Below are positions 45,768 through 57,000 of a stretch of DNA of 64,000 nucleotides, one piece after another (the stretch's first letter is position 1; each line of letters starts with the position of its first letter). The notes under the pieces are model-generated. The model searched no databases. It was not told the origin of the DNA and worked only from the letters and a program-made list of their open reading frames with translations. The DNA comes from Amborella trichopoda (taxonomy: Eukaryota; Streptophyta; Magnoliopsida; Amborellales; Amborellaceae). Location of the stretch: NCBI RefSeq assembly GCF_000471905.2, contig NW_006495906.1, forward strand, positions 2,545,702 to 2,609,701. Reading direction: 5' to 3'. The position numbers were made by a program, and so were the translations under genes.

Positions 45768-47330
45768 GCATGCCCCATCGAATGTTGTGTTTCGAGAGAA
45801 AAGAGAAGTACAATCATTCAAGAAATTTGCCCAAGCTAGCCGCAGGACTACGTGAACGTCGAGGAGATCCACGCAATGCTGTAACTAGGATGCTCAAATG
45901 TTGAATGCAATGCATGGGTCCATTCGTGGAGACTTTAAGGGGAAAAGAAAATTTTGAGGGATCCTGTCGAAGTCCTCACCCTAGAGGACTATTTGTGATT
46001 CTGACAGCTTGAGGATTTTGTAGGGACCTCATTGGTCAGAATCGGGCCTATGTGGCAGCCAAGTGCTATGAACCTTTGGTCGGCATTGTTTGCTGCTACA
46101 CCAGGTTTGCTTTTGATGATCAAGGTATCTTTGTAGGTCCCGTCCAATGGGTCCAGTCGGGGGCTTTTGACCTGTCTCAAAAATCTGGGCCTATCGACTA
46201 AGGGGAATTTTGGCAAGGCGGCCTTATGGGCCCCATCCTGCCGTGTCCAGTCGGGGCCTTTTAGCAGCCTGTCCTAAAAATATGGGTCTGTCGGCTAAGG
46301 AAGGTTTTAGGCGAGGCGATCTCATGGTGAGACATTACCCTGAAGTCTCTGGCAGGTTAGGCCTTATCTTTGTCAGTTTCTTGTCTTTGTGGGGATCTTT
46401 AGCATTTTGAAGGGATATTTCAGTCGTCGTCCTCACCCTTAGGGACTCTTGTTGTTTTTGGAGGTGAAACGTGTGAGATCTTATGATGCTCTCACTCTCG
46501 GGTGAGCCACTTTGTGTTGTGATTGGATGCTGACAGTTAAGGATTTTGCGCAGACCTCGTTAGCTGGGATTATGGCTGTTTGGAGATGGGTGCCGGCTGA
46601 GGCTGTGATGCTGTATCAACCTGTTTTGTTGGTCCAAGCACCCTTTTGCAGGTTTTCAGTTGAACAAGGGAAGTAGCGCCATCAAGACGGTTTTCACCAA
46701 CTTCCTTTGTTTTTGGGCTCTTTTACCCATGACCTTGCGGCCATGTCTGCCCTTTTGACGGTGCCCTTTTGGGGTTTTCACTGTGCCTTGGTTTTTGTTT
46801 TCACAGAACTCTTTTACTAATGGTTTCGTGATCAAGCCTGTCTGCCATTTTTACTCATGGCGTTCCCTTGTCCAAGTGTACAACATGCCAATTTTTTTTA
46901 TGAAGGCGTGTTTAGGTTCATGCCTTCGAGACATGTGCGAAGCCATTTAACGTCAAGCGGCCAGGACATGCACGCATTATAGTTTAAGGTCATACAGTTG
47001 GACCTTAGTGGTGATGAATGGCAGTCTGTGGAGGCCATGGAGTGAGTATGGTGGTGGTTTAGACTCGCTTTGGGGCGATGGTACGAGGCTGCCCATGAAA
47101 GATGGAAGATGTATGAAAGGTGAGTGAAAAGTGGTGACCCACTAGCTGACGAGATGGCTCGCCGTTTTGTGAGCATGGGTGAGACTCACTGGAGAATGAT
47201 GAATAGTGGTAGTGAAGTGAATGGGTGCACTGGGGAAGCAATAAAGATGATGCGCGCACATGAGCGGGTCGGTTAGGGAAAGCATGCATGAAAATGCACG
47301 TAAAAGGGGATGTGCGTGTATGTGGGGGAA
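45768..47330 (-). other. Spacer next to the 3' LTR (copy C)
   Basis: Colinear, in reverse orientation, with copy A 21960-23586. It includes a duplicated CCATCCTGCCGTGTCCAGTCGGGGCC-type phrase near 46150-46260. No ORF shows similarity to a known protein. Confidence 0.55.
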
Positions 47331-47334
47331 AGTT

Positions 47335-48440
47335 TAAGGTCATGCCTCCGGGACCTGTGCAGAGCAGCTTAACGTCATGCGGCCATGACCTACATTATTG
47401 TTTAAGGTCATATAGCTTGGACCGAGGTTACGCAGTTTAAAGTCATGCAACTATGACCAGGCAATTTAAGGTCGTACAACTAGACCTCCACTATAGTTTA
47501 AGGTCATATAGTTTGGACCATGATGCTGAGCCTTTTAATGTCATGCAGCTAGGACGTAGACTATGGTTTATGGTCATATAGTTTGGACAGTGGCTATGCA
47601 GCTTAAAGTCATGCAGCTAGGATTAGGCAGTTTAAGGTCTTGCAACTAGACATCCGCTATAATTTAAGGTCATATAGTTTGGACCTTGGCTGTGCAGTTA
47701 GGGTCATGCAGTACATACCACGTGTGGGTCGTCATGTAGGTGAAGTTACATGGGGGATATGTATGTGGATAGCAATCTGACCCCCTAGGGATAAATATAG
47801 TTAAGGCTATACATAAGCAGAGAGATTTAGATGAAGATAGTAGCCCCACGAGGAGTGGCAAGCAGAAGCGGACTTCACTGGGAATTAAGAGGGTAAGTGT
47901 GACTCCCTTGGGGATGATGAGTAATGGTATGTCGTAACTCTGCTATGAATGACATGCCAGAGTATAGATGTAACCCCACTGAGGGTTGAAAAGATAAGAA
48001 TGATCCTAACTCCCTGGGGATAGTGGGTGACAATAGGATGTGACTCCTACTAGGGGATGTTGGTGTGAAACTGACCCTCTGGGGATTGAAGGGGTAAGGG
48101 GACCCTCTTTTTCTTTTGCATAGACTTAACTTCACTGAGGATGTCTATGAAATACACCTGGTCGAAGAGGTGCATCCATTTCACAGTTAAGGTCATGCGT
48201 GTGGACTATTTGTCGTGCCGTGCGTTACAGTTCTAAGATTTTATAGCTCGGACCATGGCTATGATGTTTAAAGTCATGCAATTAGGACCATGCTGTTTAA
48301 GGTCGTGCAACTAAACCTCTGCTATAGTTTAAGGTCATATAGTTTGGACCAGGCAGTTTAAGGTCGTGCAACTAGACCATGGCTGTACAGTTTAGGGTCA
48401 TGCGGCTAGGACCAGGGTTATCGTAAAGGAAAGGTCCTCT
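47335..48440. repeat. CAGTTTAAGGTCATGC minisatellite (copy C)
   Basis: Units of about 33-38 bp based on AGTTTAAGGTCATATAGTTTGGACC and TTTAAGGTCATGCAGCTAGGAC. They form the reverse complement of the copy A array and are split by a GGGGATTGAAGGGGTAAG-type repeat at about 47870-48150, as in A. Confidence 0.8.
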
Positions 48441-48589
48441 CTTGGGAACCGAGCCTTAACTAGAGACTTGACTCGTGAAGAGTGAGACTGGGGTGCAGGC
48501 AATGAACTTCCTGGGGATGCAAGAAGAAGGTCCAGATGGGAGTGACATGGTGTGTGTACGACGCTAAGTTTGGGATGACGCTCGCGGAG

Positions 48590-49060
48590 TTAGGCCCTTG
48601 ATGAAGCGCGCACAGCGATAACCCTTGATGAAGCGGTGACAATAGCCCTTGATGAAGTGCGCGACGATCGCTCTTGACAAGGCGCGTGGAGAAAGCCTCT
48701 AGGCGAAGCGTGCGGCGATAGCTCCTTGATGAAGCGCACGACAATAACTCTTGACGAAGCGTAACAATAGCCTCTGGGCGAAGCGCCCGGCAATAGCCTC
48801 CGGGCGAAGCATGCTGCGATAGCTCCTTGACGAAGCCCACGGTGATAGCTCCTTGACGAAGCGTGCGGTGATAGCTCCTTAACAAAGCACGCGGTGATAA
48901 CTCTTGATGATGTGCACAACGATAGCCTCTGGGCGAAGCACTCAACGACAGCTGCGTAACGAAGTGCACGACGATAGCTCCTTGACGAAATGAGCGGTAA
49001 TAGCTCCTTGATGAAGCGTGCCACGATAGCTCCTTGATGACGCGCTCAACGATAGCTGCT
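48590..49060. repeat. Minisatellite of about 27 bp (GATAGCTCCTTGACGAAGCGTGCGG type)
   Basis: About sixteen degenerate units. It is the reverse-complement counterpart of copy A 20090-20300 and lies just upstream of the PMD TATA box. Confidence 0.8.
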
Positions 49061-49167
49061 TTTGGGTCTCGAGCTTGACCCTCCTCGGCCTGGTCTTATT
49101 ACCATCAAAAGCTAGGGACTGTAGTGTCTTTTCAAACTTGTGAGGAGCAGTTTGTGGCACTGTTGGG

Positions 49168-49174
49168 TATAAAA
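49168..49174 (+). promoter_or_regulatory. TATA box of the PMD gene (copy C)
   Basis: GGGTATAAAAGGGGGAAAA is followed by TCCCATTTTACTG and CCAAAGGGAAAAATAG, the same phrase as upstream of PMD in copy A. It lies 1.06 kb before the PMD ATG in the PMD direction, opposite to the LTR promoter. Confidence 0.6.
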
Positions 49175-50228
49175 GGGGGAAAATCCCATTTTACTGTTTT
49201 ACCAAAGGGAAAAATAGCAAAAGAGATTTTTTTTAGAGAGAGAGAGAGAGCCGTTGCTTCTGGTAGGAGACTTCCTACGAGGGTTTCCCGGTCGAAGTTT
49301 GCGGCAGATAGGCCTTCAAGAGCTTTTTGGCGAGCTTCAAAAGGTCGGGAGTACTCGCGATGTGATTGCAAACATTTTCAAAGAGTGCCAAGGCTTCTTG
49401 AGCAAGGAACGAGGCTTCTCAGAGCCTTAGAGAGATTTGCAGTGGTGCTCTGTCGGAGTTGTGGTGTTCTTCCGATAGTCTCGGGGCTGAAGGGGAGCTT
49501 GAAGATAAGTCAGGGGAGCTGACGGTCCTCTGGTTATCGGAAGAAGAAGGAGGAGCAACAGTGGGTTCACCGAAAACTCAGTGGAATTTCAGTGAGTTGT
49601 GGCGAGTTGCAGAAGTGCGAAAAATAGGGAGAAAGGAATCCCACAGGGTCACAGGGAAGCTTTCCGGGGATTCGGATGATTTTTCACCAATTTTGGTAAT
49701 GAGTAGAAGGCGGGGAAGGGTTTTTCCATGAGCAGGAGTGATTTTCCAATGAGAAGAGGAAGCGCAAGTGAGAACCTGAGGTGTCACAGGCCTGCAACGG
49801 TCGGCAGGCGAAGGGTTGTGAGACAGCGAACTGCCTTCCCCACGCGTGGCAACAGGCTCGTCAAGATTGTCAGGCGGTGTGCCCATATTTCTAGGGTCGT
49901 GGTACTCAACACGTGTGAACAGCTGGAGCACAGTCGGCATCAAGTGCTTTACTTTGGCAAACGACGATAGTCCTGCCTTCTGCACATGGCGATACCATCT
50001 CGGTGGGCAGACGATGATAGCTTCGTAGTCGCGAGATGGCTATAGTCCCTGTCTTCTGCGCATGACGATACCATCTTAGTGGGTAGACGACGATATTCTT
50101 GCCCTTGGCTGCAAGACGACGATAGCTTGCTAGCATTACGCCTTGAGTGACCAGTCTGCGATACGCCCTTGTGAGCATAGTTTTTTGCGGTCACTTAGCG
50201 TCCTTTGGCATCGAAGATTTTTGATCTA
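49175..50228 (+). other. PMD 5' leader (copy C)
   Basis: About 1.05 kb between TATA and ATG. It holds a GA-rich run (49231-49250) and a short repeat of the type TAGTCCCTGTCTTCTGCGCATGACGATACCATCTTAG at 49970-50110. Open frames up to 132 codons (49124-49522) lack recognisable domains. An intron is possible but not shown. Confidence 0.45.
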
Positions 50229-53200
50229 ATGGCCCAACCTTCAAGTGCTATTCCAGAGGTGAAGAACCTCCCTTGAGTAGGTGAGCTTGGCACCGATGAA
50301 TTCACTAGCGAATGCTTGGTGAGAGGTGAGCCAATCTGGCTTACCGAGGCCTTATGTGAACCCAGGTGACCTTTAAGCATCACCTTTGTTAGTGACCCAG
50401 TCCGGTTGGTGATGAGGGAAGATAATGACGGCAATGTGAGTGTAGAGGAAGGGGTAGGCCTCCTGCACCAAAACATAGCCTCGAATGGGGACTTTCCGAC
50501 TCTAGGCAAGAGGATGGTAGAAACCCCTGACATGAAATGGTCCTCTACTGGGTTGCGGGTGCAAGGAGAGCACCAGTATTTGAAGGGTTACTGCTCATGG
50601 ACCATGAAAGAATTGAGGTGGTATAGGACCATTATGAAGCGTGCTTCCCTGCTGGTCGCCATTTAGTGCTCGGTGGGCTATTATGACCGTTGCTCGAACA
50701 CGGTCAACGTTCTTTTGGAAACCTGGAGCCATGTTAGCAACACATGACTGCTTGATCATGGGGAAGCAGGGATATCTCTGCTAGATCTGTATTTCATTGG
50801 TGAGCTGTCACTCATCAGTAGTATGTATGACGAGTTTGTCCCCCCGAACTCAGTCATTTTTTGTGGTGAACGGGCTGGGAAAGAGGACCCACTAGCTGCG
50901 CGTTAGGAGTTGTTTGGAATTTGTCAACTGCTCTGGTCTGAGATCAAGAAGGGACGCTTCTCCTTCGCTCAGTGGGTGGCCTTTTTCTATGGGGACTGTG
51001 ATGATGAAGTCGTTCTATCTCTAAGGGAAGGAGGGAAGGGGACCCCACCAGGTTTTGAGTTACGGAAGGAGAATGGGCATATCTTCATGGTCGCTTACCT
51101 GGTACTTTTCTTGTGCAAGTTTTCTCTCCCTGGCAGAGCAGAAATTATCCATCCAGGCACTTGCTATGTGGCATGTGACATGGTGAGGGGGTGAGAATAT
51201 GCACTTGCACAGCCGGTACTTTGCAGCATCTGTTACGACCTAGGAGCCATGTTTAGGGGAAAATTCTATTAATGTGATGAAGGAGGGAACGACATAGTTG
51301 ATGACAAGGCCTTCCCAAGGGTCTTCAAGATGCCTTTCCCGGTCCATTATGTATATGGCTGGCTTGGGGCTTATTTCATAGAGACCTTTCTCCAAACGGG
51401 AGAATTGAAGGAAACGATGTGCCTGTTTCTGCTGAGGATTGTCGGGCAGAGAGCAATCTTCCATACTTCCGATCATGCGCGTAGTTTGTTTTACAACAGC
51501 AATCTCCACAAGACGAGGCCCACCTTCACGGTAGGGAATCTCACAGATCGTGCCTTTGTTGATGAGCTGGGCAAGAGCCTGGATGGTGCTTCTACCACTT
51601 GTAAGTAGCTGATGCATATGTTGAGTGTCAGGGGCAGAGTTCTTCCCTGCCGTACTGTTCACCGTGCGAAACTCGAGGGGTATTTCCCTCATAGATTTGC
51701 TCGGCAGCACGGACTCGATCAAGCCATCCCATTCTCTATATTCTTTGAGAAGTGGCATAGCAAGGCTGCTCATCGGAAGAAAGACCAGTTGGAAACCCAC
51801 TTGGAGAATTGGCTCCCGAGGCACATTCTCACAACTTGGGCCACATGCTTGGAGTTCGTAGAGGTCAATAAGTTTGTGTTGCCATATTTTGGCAGAAAAG
51901 TGTGAGCAACTGAAGCCCATGAAATCTGGTGGCTAATTACCAGTAAGGGGTACTGGGATGTCGACCACCCCTGGATAGGGGAGAATTCTTAGTGGAACAA
52001 GGAGATGAGGCAGAGGAAGATGGAAAGGACTCCTCTGTTGGGGGAGGTATTCACCCTAGGCTTTCCTTGGGATTGACGCACCCTTGGGTGGCCTCTCCAA
52101 ATTGTCGTGAACAGGTCTTTACCATGGTTTCTTGACATAGAGAAGAAGACAAAGGGCATTTTTGACAATCTCTCCGCTATCTTCAAATGGAAAGAGGGTC
52201 GTAAGGTTACGAAGCATGAAGGGTGCCCGGTCCAAGATTTGAACGAGATGATGGGAGCGACCCTCATAGCAAACTCACCGCCAGCTCTTTTAAAAAAGGC
52301 GCTCCTGAAACTGCTACTCCCTCTCAAGAAAAAAGGGGAAGAAGGGGATGCGAACTGCTCTGACCGTCCGTCATGCACATGCTCACCGGGCTTCAAAGGG
52401 TAAGCGGCCCAAGCGTCAAGTGGTCCGAGAACTGGTAGATGGCTCTGCTCCGGCTGCTTCTTCGGAGTCATGCGTGTCTCTTGGTGCTTCTATATCCTCC
52501 TCTGCTCTTGAGGATTTGCTTTCTCCTTCACCTGAACCTTCTTTTGGCCCTTCAGAGGCTCAAGCCGGTGCCTCAGATCCTACTGCCCTGATTGAAATTG
52601 TTTCGGACCGGGAAGTGACGTCCGTGGCTGAAGGGGAGGGCCCAGTCTTGATGGAGGTGAACGGGGCTGATGAGGCTGGGCAGCTAAGGCAGAGAGAGCT
52701 TCTGGAGCTCTGGAGGCTGCTGTGCCTACCGAGGAAAGGGAAGCTCCAGTAGAGCTTTTAGTCATAAAAGAGGCTAGTGCCCCAAGGACAGACGCGGGGC
52801 CACTCGAGCAACAAGAATTTGTTTCAAGTGATGTAGCCGTGGAGGATGCAGTGACAGTACATCTCCAGGAGCCAGATTTTGAGGGCTCAAAGGCGGCACA
52901 CTTGGCTGTAGAGGAGGCGGGTCTTATGGGGGAGCCCGTGGCTGAAGTGGTCGCCATGGAAGACAATGGCGAAGAAGGTGTCAAACTTGCCGAGGAGGAG
53001 ATGGCGGCTCAAGAAGAGGGGTAAAAGGGAGAAAGGACTGGTCCTGAAGGGGCTGAAACCATTTTGGAGCATATTATGATCGCTCCAGAAAAAGTGGGGC
53101 GAGAGAAGAGGTTGGTCTTGGAGGTCTCGAGCCTGCTAGCACTGAGGCTGACAAGCTCGATGAGGGGGTTGTGAGGGCTGAGCAGGTTGAAATTGGGGCC

Positions 53201-53965
53201 CCTTCCGCACCTACAAATGATGAGAGCTTGGGCTTCACAATCCCTTAGGAGGAGCCAGCGACTCTCATGGCTATAATCCCTTCGGGTTCTGCCGCGGAGA
53301 CTGATACTCTTCCTGTTCCAGTAGCCTCAGCAGCACTGCTTAGGCCTAGCTTGAGTGGGGTGTCCGACATAATGATAGACATGCTTCATCTAGGCGTGCA
53401 GAGGCTAAAGGGTCTACCTCTTACTGAACTTAATGGTGCAATCCAGCAGTTGAGTCAGATCGCCCTTGCATGGGGAGTACCAGAGCTCGTCCCTTACTTT
53501 GATGGCGTTGTAAATGAGCTAGAAGGGTGGAGAACAAAGGCCTTGCGCGAAGAAGCAATTGTGCAGCGGCTGAAAGGCTCACAGTTACCCCCTTTGGAAT
53601 CCTCATTCTTGCACTACCGCGAACTGGTAGAAACCTAGTAGCAATAGATGGATGCTGCAGTCTCTCAACGATCCAATCTTACAGAAGAGGCCATTGCCCT
53701 TCACCGCAAGGTGATGTCTCTGTGGGCGAAGATATTAGAGCTGATGCAGAAGCTTGAAGCTGGAGAAGGAGACCGTGACTTGGGAAGCAAAGGACAAGGT
53801 CCTTCTTGATAACATTTTGGCCCTCGAGTATTCCTTGGGAGAAGTGACTGCCTTGATGGAGCATGAGGTAGAGCTGGTGGCAGGGTTGACGGCGAAATCA
53901 AGCTAGCAGAGGTATCAGCTGCAACATAAAGGGGGAAGAACAATGAAGCAATTGATCGATTTTGA
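50229..53965 (+). pseudogene. PMD-domain gene, antisense to gag-protease (copy C)
   Basis: Starts ATG 50229 (MAQPSSAIPEVKNLP) and stays in one frame for about 725 codons (to 52403) with about eleven single-base stops and no frameshift, so it was once a long ORF. PMD landmarks in order are GEPIWLTEALCEP, WSSTGLRVQGEHQYL, YFIGELSLISSMYDEF, PPNSVIF, FAQWVAFFYGD, VAYLVLFLCKF, EYALAQPVLCSI, PFPVHYVYGWLGAYF, LMHMLSVRGRVLPCRTV and LEGYFPHRFARQHGLDQA. The last two resemble the region after the PMD core in other transposon-borne PMD proteins. Then follow LDIEKKTKGIFDNL, a basic stretch, a Ser/Pro/Glu/Ala-rich acidic region (52400-53240) and a coiled-coil C-terminus ending NEAIDRF. Its role may be nuclear or chromatin-related by analogy with MAIN/MAIL1; that is inference. 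The first damage is TGA at codon 16 (50274-50276), shared with copy A. Confidence 0.8.
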
Positions 53966-54097
53966 TGTTGCCTTCTTTCTCTTTTCCTTTTCATTTCTTC
54001 TTATTGTAAAGAAAAGAAGATTGTAATGCCCTCTTATTTATGAATGGAACAATTCTTTTTCTGTGCGCGACATGTCTTTTATTCTTCCTTCTCTTTT
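53966..54097 (+). terminator. Shared 3' flank between convergent genes (copy C)
   Basis: Contains TTGTAAAGAAAAGAAGATTG, CCCTCTTATTTATGAATGG and AACAATTCTTTTT, closely matching copy A. It is a probable PMD 3' UTR and poly(A) region. The gag-protease stop is only 132 bp from the PMD stop. Confidence 0.5.
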
Positions 54098-57000
54098 TTA
54101 TTGCTTCTGCCCTTTCACTGTGCAAGACGAAAAAGGATATCCCACTCCTTGCTTCGTCTTTTGGTAGCTTGTCGTGGCTTCAATGACCTCGAATGGGGGA
54201 GCAGTTGCTTCCTCACCCCATAGTATGTGATTGGACAAGGGCTTATAATTCATGGTTCTCATGATTTGGTGAGCCTGTTCGCTGTAAATACTCCAATCTG
54301 GGGGAGCCTTGGCTTTGATTCAAGGTACACTGCTTTTGAGCTCGTCGTAAGAACCTCTAGCTGATTCTGGAGGCTACGAACCTCACTTTTCAGTTCTGCC
54401 ATGTTGTCTTGTTCCTGAGAGCCGGAGGGCTGACTGTTATCGACCTGTACCTCTTTGAGAGCCTTTGAGAGGTGTAAGACCTTCTCTTGGCTGCTAGTGA
54501 TCCCCTTGTTCAAAGAGAAAGGAATTTGGAGTACCTTCCTTAGTGGTTGGTGTGCCAATTCTGGTTTTAAAAGAGCAATGGGGAGATGTAGGAGCTTTTG
54601 CTGGTCTGGGGTATAGGTGACCCTTGGTGTTGGAAGGTCTACTTCTAAGGCTTCCTCAATCTCGGGAGTTGCTTCTAGCTCACCATTTTGTTTTGGAGCA
54701 TTAGAAGTACAGGGGGAAGCTTCATCTTCGAGGGGATGAAAACATGACCTCGGAGAGGTGGCAAGGTATACTTAGGTAAATAGGTGTCAAAGGGAGGATT
54801 TTTCCCTATCTTTCCTCCTCCTTGAACATGTCTGTAATCATTCGTCCCAGATCTTCAAAGTCATCATGAGACGAGGGTCCTGTCTCTCTCACAGGCTTCT
54901 AATCATCATCCTTTGACTTTTATGGTGCTGGAAGATCCATGAAATAGTACTTGATGTCGGCATAGTGAGTTTCAGCTACAAGGAACGACCTCTTATCAAC
55001 ATAGACCATGTGTTGCCTCCCATCTCGGCTGTATTTGAAGCATTGGTGAAGCATCGAAGGAACCACTCCCTGATTGTGAAGCAAAGGGTGACCAAGCAGG
55101 ACGTTGTAAGAGGTATTGGTGTCGATTATGTGGAACTGGGCATAATCGTTGAGGTCACCGATCTTGAGTTGAAGGCACACCATGCCAGCTAGCTTCTCTC
55201 CTGACTGGTTGAACCCTTGCACGGTGATGTGGGTAGGAGTAAGGTCATCAGATCCTAATCCCCATCGGGTGAGGTTCCTTCTTGAGATCAGGTTGACTGC
55301 TGTCCATTCAGCATGATCCAATTGATAGGGTAGGCATGTAATTCGCCATTCACGAAGAGGAGACGATTGTGAATTTGCCTCCCAACTGAAGTTCATCTTC
55401 GTAAAAGAAGATTGCCAAGCACCCACTTAGGATGGCTGGGTCAACCTCAATGGGCTCCACTTCAGTCTCGTATACATCTAGGTTAGAAAGAGCTTGCACC
55501 AGATCCATACGAAAGTCTTTAGACAATAGGAGGGCATCATAGATACTTAGGAGGGTTGAAGCTTTCTTAAGTGCCCGATTACATCATATTTCACTTTATC
55601 CTCATTAGTCTTCTGTGTTCCTGATCCAGTCACTGGTGTAGGTTGTAGAGTAGGCTCAGGAACAAGCTTTGGTTGAGTTTTGGTTTGTGACACTGGCTAA
55701 CTTTGTTGTTCAGCCGGCACGGTTTGGGTTGATGGGGAAGTAATAAGGATTTGTATTAGGGATGTAGAGATTTGAGGTTGAGGCTTAGGGAAAAGCGAAG
55801 GATCAGGAAACTTGAGCTTTTGTGGTGGGGGCTGTAGGTTCTTCCCCTATCTCAGATTCATTTGCCCCATGCTGGATGGTACTTCCAAGATCTGCACCAT
55901 GTGAGGGGCCTCTTTGGAAGAGGAGCTTAAAGATGGCTCGGTCTTGGCTTGGGTTGACAGGGCGTCGGCGACTGTCAAGAATCCAACCGCCTGGGCTAGC
56001 ATCTCTCTTAGGCGCTTCTGCTACGACCTGCTGAGGCTGGTGCCTCTGAGCTCTCTGTTTAGAGTGTCGAAGTCTGGGTACTACTGAGCTGCACCTATGG
56101 AAGAAATAGAAGAGGAGGGAGTAGACAAGGAGTTAGAATGTTGAGGAGTTAGAATGTTCTGGGCAGCTTTTTATGTCGCCACCAGAATTGGACGTGTGCA
56201 GGGTTTATTTTAGGTCTTGCCCTGGCTTTGACCGTTGTGGGGTGCTTTTAGCCTCATCACCCATATTGGATGACTCCTGAGCAGTTGATGACTTAGGGAC
56301 GTCCCTCTGATTGGATGACAAGATGAGGCGAGTTACGCCTAGGATGAAGTCCTATAAGGTTGGCAATGGAGGAAGAGGTATGAGAAATTATTCCTTGACT
56401 GGTGCCTGAGGAAGACGATTCCTTCTGTGAGCTGTTCTGAGTGCTCATCTGCTTTTGGGTCATTGAGGAGGGGTTTGGTTCATCCACTCGGGCTGATGAG
56501 TAACGCTAGCTTGGTGGATTGCCTCACGCTTCAGGGATTTGAGCCTGCTTCGTCCATGGTAGACTTCCCAGGATTGAGAAGTCGAGGGTTTTGAAAGGTC
56601 AGAGGTATACTCGTAAGGGACTTGCAGTGGGACTTCCTCTTGGACAGGAGTGACGGCTTGGAAGCGCTCTGGGACAACGGCGCAAGCGATGTGGCCTTCC
56701 TGTACCTTCTGAGTGATTGCGGCTTTGAACCCAGAGTATTCTTTCAACTCGTGGCCCCATACTTGGTGATATGAGCACTAGAGTTTTTCTGTACCCTGGG
56801 CAAGACGCTTAGGCTACCTGACGGGCTTGGGAGTGACAAGACCCTGTAGGAGCATTGCCTCAAAGAGGGCTTATAGAGGATCTAGCTCAGCACTTCCCTA
56901 GGCTTCTGTCAGGAGTTCTTCTTGCACTGGTGGAAGAGGGACTTGAGGGCGTCCTTTTGGGTTACCATGAGCTTCTTGACATTGTTGCATCTTCTTTGCC

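Noticed and set aside
50229..53965. Aminotransferase enzyme function for the PMD genes
   Set aside because: The older label aminotransferase-like for this domain has no catalytic basis; no PLP-binding lysine motif is visible.
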